Part shown: positions 52,248 through 61,259 of the stretch, piece by piece
How positions within the stretch are numbered: position 1 is the stretch's first letter
Layout: the number at the start of each line of letters is the position of its first letter
From: Novosphingobium sp. AAP83
GTDB lineage: Bacteria; Pseudomonadota; Alphaproteobacteria; Sphingomonadales; Sphingomonadaceae
Reading direction: 5' to 3'
Length of the DNA: 64,000 nt
Assembly (NCBI RefSeq): GCF_001295795.1
Contig: NZ_LJHY01000058.1
Location: 1-64,000 of the forward strand
The notes under the pieces: model-generated
Told to the model about the DNA's origin: nothing
Seen by the model: the letters and a program-made list of their open reading frames with translations, nothing else
Databases searched by the model: none
Translations under genes and position numbers: made by a program

Positions 52248-53650
52248 GCCGGATCTCCTTCCAGAACTGCCGGTGCAGGCGTCAGACCAGCAGAGCGGAT
52301 TGGTGCATCGCTCAACAGTGGTTCATGCGCTTCGGGTGGCTTCTTCATCAGGCGCAGCAAGTACCAGATGCCCATGCCGAACACGCTGAAATAAACCACG
52401 ATGAACGCCAGCAACGAGGCCGCCACCGCAGGTGCATCCAGCGGCGATGCGCTGTCGACCGTGCGCAGCACACCGTAAATGGTGAATGGCTGGCGGCCCA
52501 CTTCGGTCACCGCCCAACCTGCCAGCACCGCGATCAGGCCGGATGGCCCCATCACAACTGCAAACCTGTGTAGCAGCGACCAATCGAACAGCCGCTTGCG
52601 CCAGCGCGCGATAAGGCTCCACAGACCGATGCCCAGCATCGCAAAGCCGATCCCCACCATGATCCGGAACGCCCAGAACACGATACCCACCGGAGGCTGG
52701 TCGGCCTTGGCAACCGTATCCAATCCCTTCATCGGCGCATCAAGATCATGCTTGAGGATCAGCGATGATGCCTTGGGAATTTCAATCGCATAATCGACGC
52801 TGCCTTTTGCGCTGTTGGGAATGCCAAACAGGATCAGCGGCGCGCCTTCGGGATGGCTTTGATAATGCCCTTCCATCGCCATGACTTTGGCAGGCTGGTG
52901 CTCCAGCGTGTTGAGCCCGTGGAAATCGCCTGCAAGGATTTGCAGCGGAGCGACAATCGTGGCCATCCACATCGCCATCGAAAACATCTTGCGCGCGCCA
53001 AGATTGGCCTTGTCGCGCAGCAAGTGCCAGCCGCCGACAGCGCACACGATAAAGGCGGTTGTCAGGTAAGCGGCCAGCAGGGTGTGGATCAGCCGATAAG
53101 GGAAGCTGGGATTGAAGATGATCGTCAACCAGCTATCGCCGGGCATGAACTGGCCATTGGCCGCAATTTCATAGCCAACCGGCGTCTGCATCCAGCTGTT
53201 GACCGACAAGATCCAGAACGCGGAAATGAACGTGCCCACCGCCACGGCCAGCGTCGCCACGAAATGCAACTTGCGCCCCACCTTGTTCATGCCAAACAGC
53301 ATGACGCCCAGAAAACCGGCCTCAAGGAAGAACGCAGTCAGCACTTCATAGGCCATCAGCGGCCCGATCACTGGACCCGCCTTGTCCGAAAAGACCGACC
53401 AGTTGGTGCCGAACTGGTAGGACATGACAATGCCCGAGACGACGCCCATGGCGAACACGACGGCAAAGATCTTCAGCCAATAGCGGTAGAGATTGGCGTA
53501 AACGCCTTCATCGGTTTTCAGCCACAGCCCTTCGAGCACAGCCAGAAAACTCGCCAGCCCGATGGTAAAAGCGGGAAACAGGAAATGGAAACTGACGGTA
53601 AACGCAAACTGCGCCCGCGCCAGCACTATGGCCCATTCTTGCTCGATCAT
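52244..53650 (-). CDS. cydA: Cytochrome bd-type (cyanide-insensitive) oxidase subunit I
   Basis: The 468-residue protein has the b595 ligand region RAQFAFTVSFHFLFPAF (His22), the GWxxTEVGRQPF quinol-site pattern, and about nine helices. The Q-loop is short compared with E. coli CydA (about 470 against 522 residues), which is the CIO/CioA type that tolerates cyanide and sulfide. I start it at 53650, where GAGG lies 6 nt upstream, not 53662. It lies 61 bp after the SulP gene and continues the same run. Confidence 0.9.
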   Translation of the reverse strand: MIEQEWAIVLARAQFAFTVSFHFLFPAFTIGLASFLAVLEGLWLKTDEGVYANLYRYWLKIFAVVFAMGVVSGIVMSYQFGTNWSVFSDKAGPVIGPLMAYEVLTAFFLEAGFLGVMLFGMNKVGRKLHFVATLAVAVGTFISAFWILSVNSWMQTPVGYEIAANGQFMPGDSWLTIIFNPSFPYRLIHTLLAAYLTTAFIVCAVGGWHLLRDKANLGARKMFSMAMWMATIVAPLQILAGDFHGLNTLEHQPAKVMAMEGHYQSHPEGAPLILFGIPNSAKGSVDYAIEIPKASSLILKHDLDAPMKGLDTVAKADQPPVGIVFWAFRIMVGIGFAMLGIGLWSLIARWRKRLFDWSLLHRFAVVMGPSGLIAVLAGWAVTEVGRQPFTIYGVLRTVDSASPLDAPAVAASLLAFIVVYFSVFGMGIWYLLRLMKKPPEAHEPLLSDAPIRSAGLTPAPAVLEGDPA

Positions 53651-53711
53651 GTTCAGCCTCATTGGGCAGCATAAACCGCTGCTACTATAGAATTTTAATC
53701 CAGCTTCGTCG

Positions 53712-55484
53712 TCAGATCAGCCCTCTGGCGAGCCAAAGGTCAGCGGGGGCCTGGGCTTCTTCGTCGGCATCGGCAAATGCAATTACCGCATCGAACGCAG
53801 CGTTTTGGGAAAGGTACACGCGGCCCGTCAGGTCGTGCAGCAAGTGCGAGCGTTCCAGCGCGTCCATCACCGGCCCCTTCACTTCGGACAAGTGCAGCAT
53901 GATGCCGCCATCCGACAACCGGTGATTGATCGCCTCGATGCTTTCCAGCGCCGATGCATCAATCGCGTTGACCGCCGAACACATCAGGATCAGATGCCTC
54001 AGCGCAGGCTGCGCGGCCACTTCTTCGAGCACGAACTCTTCCAGCCAGCGGGCGTTAAGGTAAGTCAGGCTTTCGTCGATCCGGATCGTCAGGATGCGCG
54101 GGTCGGTGAAGACTTTGTGCCGCTTCACATTGCGGAAGTGTTCGGTTTCCGGCACCCGCCCGACGATGGCCGCATGCGGACGCGATGAGCGCCACAGGAA
54201 CAAGGCAAGGCTCAGCGCAACGCCCGCGATCACACCCGGCTCAACGCCCACCAGCAGGGTTACCGCAATCGTCGCCAGCATCGCGGCAAAGTCCGCCTTG
54301 GAATAGCGCCAGACGGCTTGCGGTGTTTTGAAATCCACCAGACTGAGCACCGCGACGATGATCGTGGCGGCCAACGTGGCAATCGGCAACGAGGCGAGCA
54401 GTGGCGTGAGAAACAGCGCCGCGATCAGGATGCCGATAGCGGTAAAGGCCCCGGCGGCGGGCGTTTCCGCGCCTGCATCGAAATTGACGACCGAGCGGGC
54501 AAAGCCGCCGGTCACGGGATAGCCGCCAGTAAAGCTGGCCGCGACATTGGCCGCGCCAAGGCCGATCAGCTCCTGGTCGGGCACCACGCGCTGGCGCTTT
54601 TTGGCGGCCAATGTCTGCGCGACCGAAACGCTCTCCACAAAGCCGATGATCGACAAGAGCAAGGCGGGCACTGCCAGTCGCTGCCACAAACCGGCATCGA
54701 ACAATGGCACGCTGAACGGCGGCAGGCTTTGCGGAATGGCGCCCACCACTTTGACGCCCCTGGCCTCAAGATCAAACGCGATCACCGCGATGGTCGATGC
54801 CGCAACCGCAACAATCGGCCCCGCTTTTGCCACCAGATCCGCCAGCCGTGCTTTTAGTCCCATCCGCACCAACAGGGGCTTCAAGCCTTTGCGCACCCAG
54901 AACAGGAAGGCGGTTGCCGTCACGCCGATGACCAGAGTCGGGAGATTGGTGGCACCGATATTGGCGATCAGCGTCGTTACCAATTCGGGCAGCGCCTCGC
55001 CCTTGGCGGGAACGCCCAGCAGGGATTTCAACTGGCTGGTCGCAATGATGATCCCGCTGGCGGTGATGAACCCCGAAACAACCGGATGCGTTAGCAGGTT
55101 GGCCAGAAAGCCCAGCCGCAGCACACCCATCGCAATCAGCATCAGGCCCGATAGCAGCGCAAGGATCAGCGTTGCGGCAATGAATTGCGGGCTCCCCGGC
55201 GGTGCGATGCTGCTGGCCGCCGTCAGCGTCATTAGCGAGATCACCGCAACCGGGCCAACCGCCAAAGTGCGGCTGGTGCCGAACAGTGCATAGGCCATGA
55301 TCGGCAGGATCGAGGCGTAAAGCCCGATCTCGGGCGGTAACCCCGCCAGCATCGCATAAGCCAGACTTTGCGGGATCAACATGATCGTGACGATCAAGGC
55401 GGCGACCAGATCGTTGGTCAGGACCGTGCTGTTATACGTGCGGCCCCATTCAAAGATCGGCAGATAGCGCGCGATAGCCTTCAT
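53712..55484 (-). CDS. SulP-family anion transporter with STAS domain
   Basis: The 590-residue protein has a 10-14 helix SulP core starting with the signature NDLVAALIVTIMLIPQSLAYAMLAGLPPE and a C-terminal STAS domain (about 440-560; LIL MCSAVNAIDASALESI). SulP carriers move sulfate, bicarbonate or other anions. It begins 1 bp after the YeeE-like gene, linking it to sulfur handling. Confidence 0.92.
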   Translation of the reverse strand: MKAIARYLPIFEWGRTYNSTVLTNDLVAALIVTIMLIPQSLAYAMLAGLPPEIGLYASILPIMAYALFGTSRTLAVGPVAVISLMTLTAASSIAPPGSPQFIAATLILALLSGLMLIAMGVLRLGFLANLLTHPVVSGFITASGIIIATSQLKSLLGVPAKGEALPELVTTLIANIGATNLPTLVIGVTATAFLFWVRKGLKPLLVRMGLKARLADLVAKAGPIVAVAASTIAVIAFDLEARGVKVVGAIPQSLPPFSVPLFDAGLWQRLAVPALLLSIIGFVESVSVAQTLAAKKRQRVVPDQELIGLGAANVAASFTGGYPVTGGFARSVVNFDAGAETPAAGAFTAIGILIAALFLTPLLASLPIATLAATIIVAVLSLVDFKTPQAVWRYSKADFAAMLATIAVTLLVGVEPGVIAGVALSLALFLWRSSRPHAAIVGRVPETEHFRNVKRHKVFTDPRILTIRIDESLTYLNARWLEEFVLEEVAAQPALRHLILMCSAVNAIDASALESIEAINHRLSDGGIMLHLSEVKGPVMDALERSHLLHDLTGRVYLSQNAAFDAVIAFADADEEAQAPADLWLARGLI

Positions 55485-55485
55485 C

Positions 55486-55902
55486 TCAAAGTTTGTTGAA
55501 AGGGAAAATGCGCTGCACCAACATCCCAGCGAACATTGCGATCACGAAGGGCAGCACCGCCATTGGCGCGATGGCCAGATCCGCCAGCGCGGGTCCGGGG
55601 CAAAGGCCTGCGATGCCCCAGCCCATGCCGAACAGGATCGCGCCAATCGCCAGCGGGCGGTCCAGCTTGGTGGTGCCGGGCAGTTCGAACGCGGGCGCGG
55701 CCAGCGGGGTGGAAAGCTTGCCCTTGATAATCCAGGCAACGGCCATCGGGATGATCGCTCCGCCCATGACGAAGGCCAGTGTCGGGTCCCAGTTGCCGAA
55801 CAGATCAAGGAATGCCTGCACGCGCATCGGATCAGCCATGCCCGACCATGCTAGACCGGCACCGAACAGCACGCCCGATGCAAGAGCTACAATACTGCGC
55901 AT
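55486..55902 (-). CDS. YeeE/YedE-like half transporter (DUF6691 type)
   Basis: The 138-residue membrane protein has four helices with SGMADPMRVQAFLDLFG near 21-37 and GIAGLCPGPALADLA near 100-114. The Cys in GLCPGP is the conserved thiosulfate/sulfur-handling Cys of this family. It is the second of a split pair; its ATG overlaps the previous stop in TAATG. The start at 55902 replaces a longer artefactual reading. Confidence 0.88.
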   Translation of the reverse strand: MRSIVALASGVLFGAGLAWSGMADPMRVQAFLDLFGNWDPTLAFVMGGAIIPMAVAWIIKGKLSTPLAAPAFELPGTTKLDRPLAIGAILFGMGWGIAGLCPGPALADLAIAPMAVLPFVIAMFAGMLVQRIFPFNKL

Positions 55903-56342
55903 TACAAGATACCCCCTGCCCGCAGCAGTCCGACGGTAACAAAGCCGCTGCCCATGAACATCGCGGTGGCCACCATCGAACGGCGTGAAAGCCGCGAAAG
56001 GCCGCAGACGCCGTGTCCGCTGGTGCATCCCGAACCCAGCCGCGTGCCAAAGCCGACCAGCAAACCGCCGATAATCAAAGGCCAAACCGTCGGCGGGAAA
56101 CGGGTTTCGATCCCCCCGGTTACAAGCGCGATCACCAGTGCGCCAAGCGGCAGCCCCAGCACGAAAGCGATGGCCACATCACGCGGCGCTCCGGCGTCGG
56201 TAATGCCGGTTGCGCGCGCGGCAAGGCCGCTCACCCCGGCAATCCGGCCAAGGCCCAGCAGCATGATTGCCGCCGCCAATCCGATCAGCAGGCCACCGGT
56301 AAAGCCCTGCACCGGCACAGCATGGGGAAACGTCGCAATCAT
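55902..56342 (-). CDS. YeeE/YedE-like half transporter
   Basis: The 146-residue membrane protein has four helices and the family motif GFGTRLGSGCTSGHGVCGLSR near 103-123, with the two conserved Cys in GCTSGHGVCG. Split YeeE/YedE halves often accompany BigR-regulated persulfide genes and import or export reduced sulfur species. It overlaps the persulfide dioxygenase-like gene by ATGA. Confidence 0.9.
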   Translation of the reverse strand: MIATFPHAVPVQGFTGGLLIGLAAAIMLLGLGRIAGVSGLAARATGITDAGAPRDVAIAFVLGLPLGALVIALVTGGIETRFPPTVWPLIIGGLLVGFGTRLGSGCTSGHGVCGLSRLSRRSMVATAMFMGSGFVTVGLLRAGGIL

Positions 56343-57268
56343 ACCGCGTTCACCGGAATCTTGAGATACGTCACGCCATTCTCCTCAGCCGCAGGCATGT
56401 GCCCTGCGCGCATATTCACTTGCACCGAAGGCAGGATCAGGCGCGGCATGTCCAGCTTGGCATCGCGCGCCTCGCGCATCGCCACAAAATCATCCTCGGT
56501 CTGGCCGTCATGGATATGGATATTGGCTTTGCGTTCGGCCTCTACCGTGGTTTCCCAGACATATTCCGTGCGCCCGGAAGGCAGATAATCGTGGCACATG
56601 AACAGCCGCGTTTCCGGCGGCAAAGAGAGCAAACGCCGCGCCGAGCGATAGAGCGTGCGCGCATCGCCGCCGGGAAAATCGGCGCGGGCGGTGCCGTAAT
56701 CGGGCATGAACATGGTATCGCCCACATACACCGCATCACCAATGACATAGGCGATGCAGGCAGGCGTGTGTCCGGGCACATGCAGCACCGTCACGCTGAG
56801 GTTTCCGATGGCAAACTGGTCACCATCCTTCCACAATTGGTCGAAGTCCGAACCATCGCGCCGGAAATCGCCACCAGCATTGAACAGCTTGCCGAACACA
56901 TTCTGCACCGTGACGATATGCTCGCCAATCGCGATTTTGCCGCCGAGCTTTTGCTGGAGATAGGGCGCTGCCGACAAGTGATCGGCATGAGCATGCGTTT
57001 CGAGCAGCCAATCAACGCCAAGCTCCTTCTCTTCAACATAAGCGATCACCGCGTCTGCCGAAGAGGAGGAGGTGCGACCCGAAGCTGGATCATAGTCCAG
57101 CACGCTGTCGATAATCGCAGCGCGTCGGCTCTCGGGATCGTGAACCACGTAAGTGACCGTGAAAGTCGACTGATCAAAGAACGCCTTGATGATTGGCACG
57201 CCCGCTTGTGCAGCAGAGACCTGCGCGTTGGCCTTGTTCAGGGCGATATCGAGCAGCGAATCGGCCAC
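56339..57268 (-). CDS. Persulfide dioxygenase-like (ETHE1/Blh) metallo-hydrolase
   Basis: The protein (309 residues from the GTG at 57268) has the MBL metal set THAHADHLSA, a HVPGHTPACIAY loop, VGDTMFMPD and CHDYLPSG. Those match ETHE1/Blh persulfide dioxygenases that oxidise glutathione persulfide to sulfite. GGAG stands 6 nt before this GTG; in-frame starts at 57289 and 57319 would overlap the operator. The DUF442 domain of full Blh is absent. It leads the minus-strand sulfur run. Confidence 0.85.
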   Translation of the reverse strand: MADSLLDIALNKANAQVSAAQAGVPIIKAFFDQSTFTVTYVVHDPESRRAAIIDSVLDYDPASGRTSSSSADAVIAYVEEKELGVDWLLETHAHADHLSAAPYLQQKLGGKIAIGEHIVTVQNVFGKLFNAGGDFRRDGSDFDQLWKDGDQFAIGNLSVTVLHVPGHTPACIAYVIGDAVYVGDTMFMPDYGTARADFPGGDARTLYRSARRLLSLPPETRLFMCHDYLPSGRTEYVWETTVEAERKANIHIHDGQTEDDFVAMREARDAKLDMPRLILPSVQVNMRAGHMPAAEENGVTYLKIPVNAV

Positions 57269-57291
57269 GGAATTCTCCAGATAAATCATAT

Positions 57292-57308
57292 TTACATAAA
57301 CTGTGTAA
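57292..57308. promoter_or_regulatory. Candidate ArsR/BigR operator
   Basis: TTACA at 57292-57296 and TGTAA at 57304-57308 form an inverted repeat with a 7-nt AT-rich spacer in the divergent gap between the persulfide dioxygenase-like and peroxiredoxin genes. ArsR-family repressors bind AT-rich dyads in such places, and one is encoded two genes away. Confidence 0.45.
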
Positions 57309-57375
57309 TCAAATAACAAAGTTGTGTCAAACGCTCCTCATGGGCATGGCTGTCGCTGCCGACACGGAAGGACTT

Positions 57376-58005
57376 ATGACTGAAACCCTAATCGCCACCG
57401 TCGCACGCACGATCCGCATCGGAGACGTCGCGCCAGATTTCGCTGCGCGCTCAACCAAGGGGGACGTGACCCTTTCATCCTATCGCGGGCGTTGGCTGAT
57501 CTTCTTTTCGCATCCGGCAGACTTCACGCCGGTTTGCACCACCGAATTCGTTGGCCTTGCGCGGTTGAAGGCAGAGTTTGCTGCGCTCGATTGCGCGCTG
57601 CTTGGCCTCTCGGTCGATAGCCTTTACGCCCATCTGGCATGGGTGCGCGCGATTGAGCAGCAGTTTGGCGTGACCGTCGATTTTCCGATCATCGAAGATC
57701 CCAGCATGGTGATCGGCCATGCTTATGGCATGATCGATGCTGCCAGCACCGATGCGATGGCCATGCGATCGGCCTACTTTATTGATCCTGCGGGCATTGT
57801 TCGCGCCGTCACCTGTTACCCCCCCAATGTCGGGCGTTCAGCAAGTGAAATGCTGCGATTGATCACTGCGCTCAAAGCTGTTGAAGATGGCAAAGGCTTT
57901 GCCCCCGAAGGCTGGCAACCCGGCGCACCCCTGCTCGCCCCGCCGCCCGGTGGCAGCGATGATGTAGCAGAAGGCGCAGACTGGTTCTGCCGCGAACTGA
58001 AATGA
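57376..58005 (+). CDS. Prx6-type peroxiredoxin
   Basis: The 209-residue protein has the peroxidatic Cys motif DFTPVCTTEF near residues 52-61, an Arg in the RSAYFIDP region, and the Prx6 C-terminal pattern TCYPPNVGRSASEMLRLI. The extra Cys before YPP might act as resolving Cys. It reduces peroxides or persulfides. AAGGA precedes the ATG at 57376. It overlaps the ArsR gene by 4 bp (ATGA). Confidence 0.9.
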   Translation: MTETLIATVARTIRIGDVAPDFAARSTKGDVTLSSYRGRWLIFFSHPADFTPVCTTEFVGLARLKAEFAALDCALLGLSVDSLYAHLAWVRAIEQQFGVTVDFPIIEDPSMVIGHAYGMIDAASTDAMAMRSAYFIDPAGIVRAVTCYPPNVGRSASEMLRLITALKAVEDGKGFAPEGWQPGAPLLAPPPGGSDDVAEGADWFCRELK

Positions 58006-58433
58006 CCGCGATCTTCGAAAGCCGCGCGCTTGCCACCGAAATTGCCGAAAAGCTGCGCGTCTATGCCCAACCGCAACGCCTTATGATCCTAAGCTGCCTT
58101 TTGCGGGGCGAACGCACCGTGGCCGAGATTGGCGAGATCACCGCCATCACCCAGCCTGCGCTCAGCCAGCAGCTTGCCGAATTGCGCCGCGCAGAATTGG
58201 TCAACACCCGCAAGGAGGCAAAGCAAGTCTGGTACAGCCTGGCCAATGATGGCGTGACCATTTGCGTCCAGACCATGGAAGCAATCTTTGGGGAAGCAAT
58301 CTTTGGGGAAGCAATCTTTGGGGAAGCGAACATTGGTGGGGCCGAACTGAAGCCCGTCCCGCCTGCACCTCTGCCGTCTGTATCGCCCGGAAAGTCAGTC
58401 GCGGGCATTGCGGCTTTCGCCAAAGTCCTGTGA
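58002..58433 (+). CDS. ArsR-family repressor, BigR/SqrR-like
   Basis: The 143-residue protein has the ArsR winged helix (residues ~15-80; ALSQQLAELRRAELVNTRKEAKQ as recognition region) and two cysteines, Cys32 and Cys88. BigR/SqrR sense persulfides through a Cys pair, but by alignment from memory these two are offset from the known ones, so redox sensing is uncertain. The C-terminal tail carries a threefold AIFGE repeat and a Pro-rich end not usual for the family. It likely controls both divergent sulfur operons. Confidence 0.8.
   Translation: MTAIFESRALATEIAEKLRVYAQPQRLMILSCLLRGERTVAEIGEITAITQPALSQQLAELRRAELVNTRKEAKQVWYSLANDGVTICVQTMEAIFGEAIFGEAIFGEANIGGAELKPVPPAPLPSVSPGKSVAGIAAFAKVL
58281..58325 (+). 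repeat. Three perfect 15-bp tandem repeats inside the ArsR gene
   Basis: GCAATCTTTGGGGAA occurs three times without change, encoding AIFGE x3, followed by one degenerate copy. The in-frame 15-bp unit sits just after the DNA-binding domain. Such a tract can gain or lose units by slippage and change the tail length without a frameshift. Confidence 0.9.
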
Positions 58434-58575
58434 CTTATCGCTTTTACCAAGACCCATAAGCCTGCCCGTTGCAGGGTGCGCCCCGAAAACAAACGGCGCA
58501 GTGTTTATCTGGCCCAAAAGGGTGAGCCGGGGCAGATTTGATCCGCTCCCAGCCCACCCCTTCATCACCAGTCCA

Positions 58576-61131
58576 TCAGAACTTCGCGCCTGCGCGAAGG
58601 CCAATCATACGCGGTGTTGTAGGCACAATATATGGCCGCTGCGTGCAGGCCCCACACTGGACAAAGCGCGAAAGCTGGCCGCGTTCATCCGTAAGGTTGC
58701 GCAAGAAGGCTTCAATCGAGAAGGTCGACCATTCCGCACCAAGCGCAAGGTTTACTTGCCCGAAGCCTTCAAGGCGGCCCTGCGCAGCGGCAAAGTTCAC
58801 GCGCAGATCAGAGCTGGCAGCGCTTTGATACGTTGCGTTAAGCTGACCATAGAACTTGGCTGCGCCCATCGGCACCGTGTAGCGCGCCGTGCCGCTCATC
58901 TTCCATTGCGGCGTAATCGGCAGGCGGGTTCCCGCAGGCGCGGTGATGCTGTTGTCGGCGCCCGAACAAGCGAACGTCGGATCAACCGCCGCACACAGGT
59001 TATTCCTGATCTTGGCATCGGTATAGGCGCCCGACACGTTCAGGCTAAGCCTGTCGAGCGAAATCGATGCATCGAGATCAAAGCCCCGGATGCGTGCGTT
59101 CGGGCCATTGGTGATGATCGTGAAGCTGTTGGGGCCAAGATAGGCAAACTGGAAGTTCTTCCAGTCCTGCTGGTACACCGCACCATTCAGGCGAAGCATT
59201 CCATTGGCCAGCGTCGTCTTGAAACCGACCTCGTAGTTGGTGAGGTAATCGGGCTCATAAGCACCGAAATCACCGCGACGGTTGATCCCGCCGGGACGGA
59301 ACCCGCGCGAAACCGTAGCGTATGTCAGGATGTCACTGTTCGGCTTCCACGTAGCGTTGAAGCGATAGGTGCCGCCAGTGCCCGATGCCTTGACCGGTTT
59401 AACACCATCAGCGGTGAACTCGCCAAGGTTGGTGCAAGGACCGCCTGCGACTTCTGGCGGGAGCAGTGTGGTGTTGGCCTGCCCGGCCAGTTGGGCCTCA
59501 CGCAGGCGCACGCCCGATTGCGTGAAGCAAGCTGCAACGCCAGTGCGCGAGGAACCCGCAGCGTTCGGCGCAGGATTGTCGTCCGCGCCTTGGATGAATG
59601 CCGGATTGCGGCCGAAACCGAAGAAGCCAACCAGCGTGTTATCGTAATGGAAAACGCGCCCGCCCGCTGTCAGCGTCACGGTTGGCGAAACATCGAGACT
59701 GAACTCGCCGAATGCGGCGTAGTCGCGGTCAATGCGCTTTTGCTGCGTCAGCCAGAGCGTGCCAGGCCGACCGTTCACCGAAACCAGTGGCCCGAGATTT
59801 GCGATCTGGTAATCCTGGTTGATGATGTTCGACTGGTATTGGTAGAACAGACCACCGACAAAGCGCAACGGCTCTGACGCTGGCGAAGCGATGCGCACTT
59901 CCTGGCTGAGCTTCTTGAAGTGGTCGCTACCGAGCACCTTTTGCCGGGGATCAATCGTGTTCCCCAAAGAATCCTGATAATAGAAATAGTTGGAGAGCCC
60001 ACCGGACGATTCATACAGGGAATCGTAGGCTTCCGAGTAGTCGGTGTAATCACTCGACTGGAAGGTTTTGCGGTCAAGATAGGCACCGGCATAAGTAACA
60101 TCCCAATTGCCGACCTTGCCTTCGATGGTCAGCGCTGCCTGCCAGAACTTGTCGTTGCGGAACTCGGGGAAGAAGCGCTGGACCTGTAGATCGCCGACCG
60201 AAGGATCAAACCCGTAAGAACCGTGGCTCTTGGTTTCCTGAATCATGAACTGCGGCGTGACCGTCCAGTTTTCGTCAAGATCAACCTTGAGCGCTGCCCG
60301 TCCGCCGTAGATATCGGTGTAGTTGTAGTCCTTCTTGACGAACGCAGCATTGTTCACACTGATCCCGTCGCGGATACAGCCGTCGATGTTGTCTTCGGCA
60401 TCGCGTGTCGCCGTGCCGCAAAAGGTGCGTGTCCCGGCTACGTTATCAATAAAGCCAGCGTCGCGCTGATACCAGCCGACGATGCGCAGCGCAGCCGAAG
60501 GCGAGATCGGCGCGTTGATCATGCCTTCAAGTTTATAGCCCTGCCCGCCCTTGTTGACGGTGTTCACCTCGCCATCGACGCTGCCATAGAAGCTGCCGGT
60601 ATCGGGCTTGTTGGTGATGATGCGGATCGTACCCGCTTCGGAGGAGGCACCGTAAAGCGTGCCCTGCGGGCCGGAAAGGCTTTCGATGCGCGCGATGTCA
60701 TAGACATGGACATCAAGGTTGCCGCCAATTGTCGTGACCGGCTGCTCATCAAGGTAGACGCCGACCGAAGGCAGCGCGCCCGAGTGGTTACCATCGCCGC
60801 CCGATGCAACGCCGCGCATGTAGACCACATTGGTTCCCGGTGTGCCGCCCAGCGCCTGGAATGTTACCGAGGGCAATTGCTGCGCGTAATCGCTGAAACT
60901 GGCAACGCCCAGTTGGTCTAGCTTCTGCGTGCCCAATGCCTGGATCGAAATTGGCACGTTCTGAAGGTTTTCGCTGCGCTTTTGTGCGGTCACGATGATC
61001 ACGTTGGGATCGGAATCGGCCGCTTCGGTTTGCGCCTCTTGCGCCATCGCGGGCATACTGATTGCCGTGCCTGCGAGAAGCAAAAGCCGCACAAATCGGC
61101 CATTGCGCTTGGTATTGGAATTGCGAAGCAT
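58576..61131 (-). CDS. TonB-dependent receptor
   Basis: The 851-residue outer-membrane protein has a signal peptide (ending near PAMAQ), the plug start VIIVTAQKRSENLQNVPISIQAL, GPQGTLYGASSEAGTIRI, and a barrel ending TPRMIGLRAGAKF. It shares the pattern of sphingomonad receptors for plant or lignin compounds. It stands apart, next to a TPR-sulfotransferase of the same strand; a linked function is possible but not shown. Confidence 0.92.
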   Translation of the reverse strand: MLRNSNTKRNGRFVRLLLLAGTAISMPAMAQEAQTEAADSDPNVIIVTAQKRSENLQNVPISIQALGTQKLDQLGVASFSDYAQQLPSVTFQALGGTPGTNVVYMRGVASGGDGNHSGALPSVGVYLDEQPVTTIGGNLDVHVYDIARIESLSGPQGTLYGASSEAGTIRIITNKPDTGSFYGSVDGEVNTVNKGGQGYKLEGMINAPISPSAALRIVGWYQRDAGFIDNVAGTRTFCGTATRDAEDNIDGCIRDGISVNNAAFVKKDYNYTDIYGGRAALKVDLDENWTVTPQFMIQETKSHGSYGFDPSVGDLQVQRFFPEFRNDKFWQAALTIEGKVGNWDVTYAGAYLDRKTFQSSDYTDYSEAYDSLYESSGGLSNYFYYQDSLGNTIDPRQKVLGSDHFKKLSQEVRIASPASEPLRFVGGLFYQYQSNIINQDYQIANLGPLVSVNGRPGTLWLTQQKRIDRDYAAFGEFSLDVSPTVTLTAGGRVFHYDNTLVGFFGFGRNPAFIQGADDNPAPNAAGSSRTGVAACFTQSGVRLREAQLAGQANTTLLPPEVAGGPCTNLGEFTADGVKPVKASGTGGTYRFNATWKPNSDILTYATVSRGFRPGGINRRGDFGAYEPDYLTNYEVGFKTTLANGMLRLNGAVYQQDWKNFQFAYLGPNSFTIITNGPNARIRGFDLDASISLDRLSLNVSGAYTDAKIRNNLCAAVDPTFACSGADNSITAPAGTRLPITPQWKMSGTARYTVPMGAAKFYGQLNATYQSAASSDLRVNFAAAQGRLEGFGQVNLALGAEWSTFSIEAFLRNLTDERGQLSRFVQCGACTQRPYIVPTTPRMIGLRAGAKF

Positions 61132-61259
61132 GCAACACGACCTCTCATATTTCTTTTTTGCGTCACATTGTTGCTACGCAGCAAGACAGATCGTCAAGCT
61201 ACATGGCGCAAAAAACGTTGGTTAAGTCGGCAGAGTTGCCAATTTACAACGATGTCGGT

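Noticed and set aside
58434..58575. Terminator between the ArsR gene and the convergent receptor
   Set aside because: Only a weak CCTGC/GCAGG pair is visible; not enough to call.
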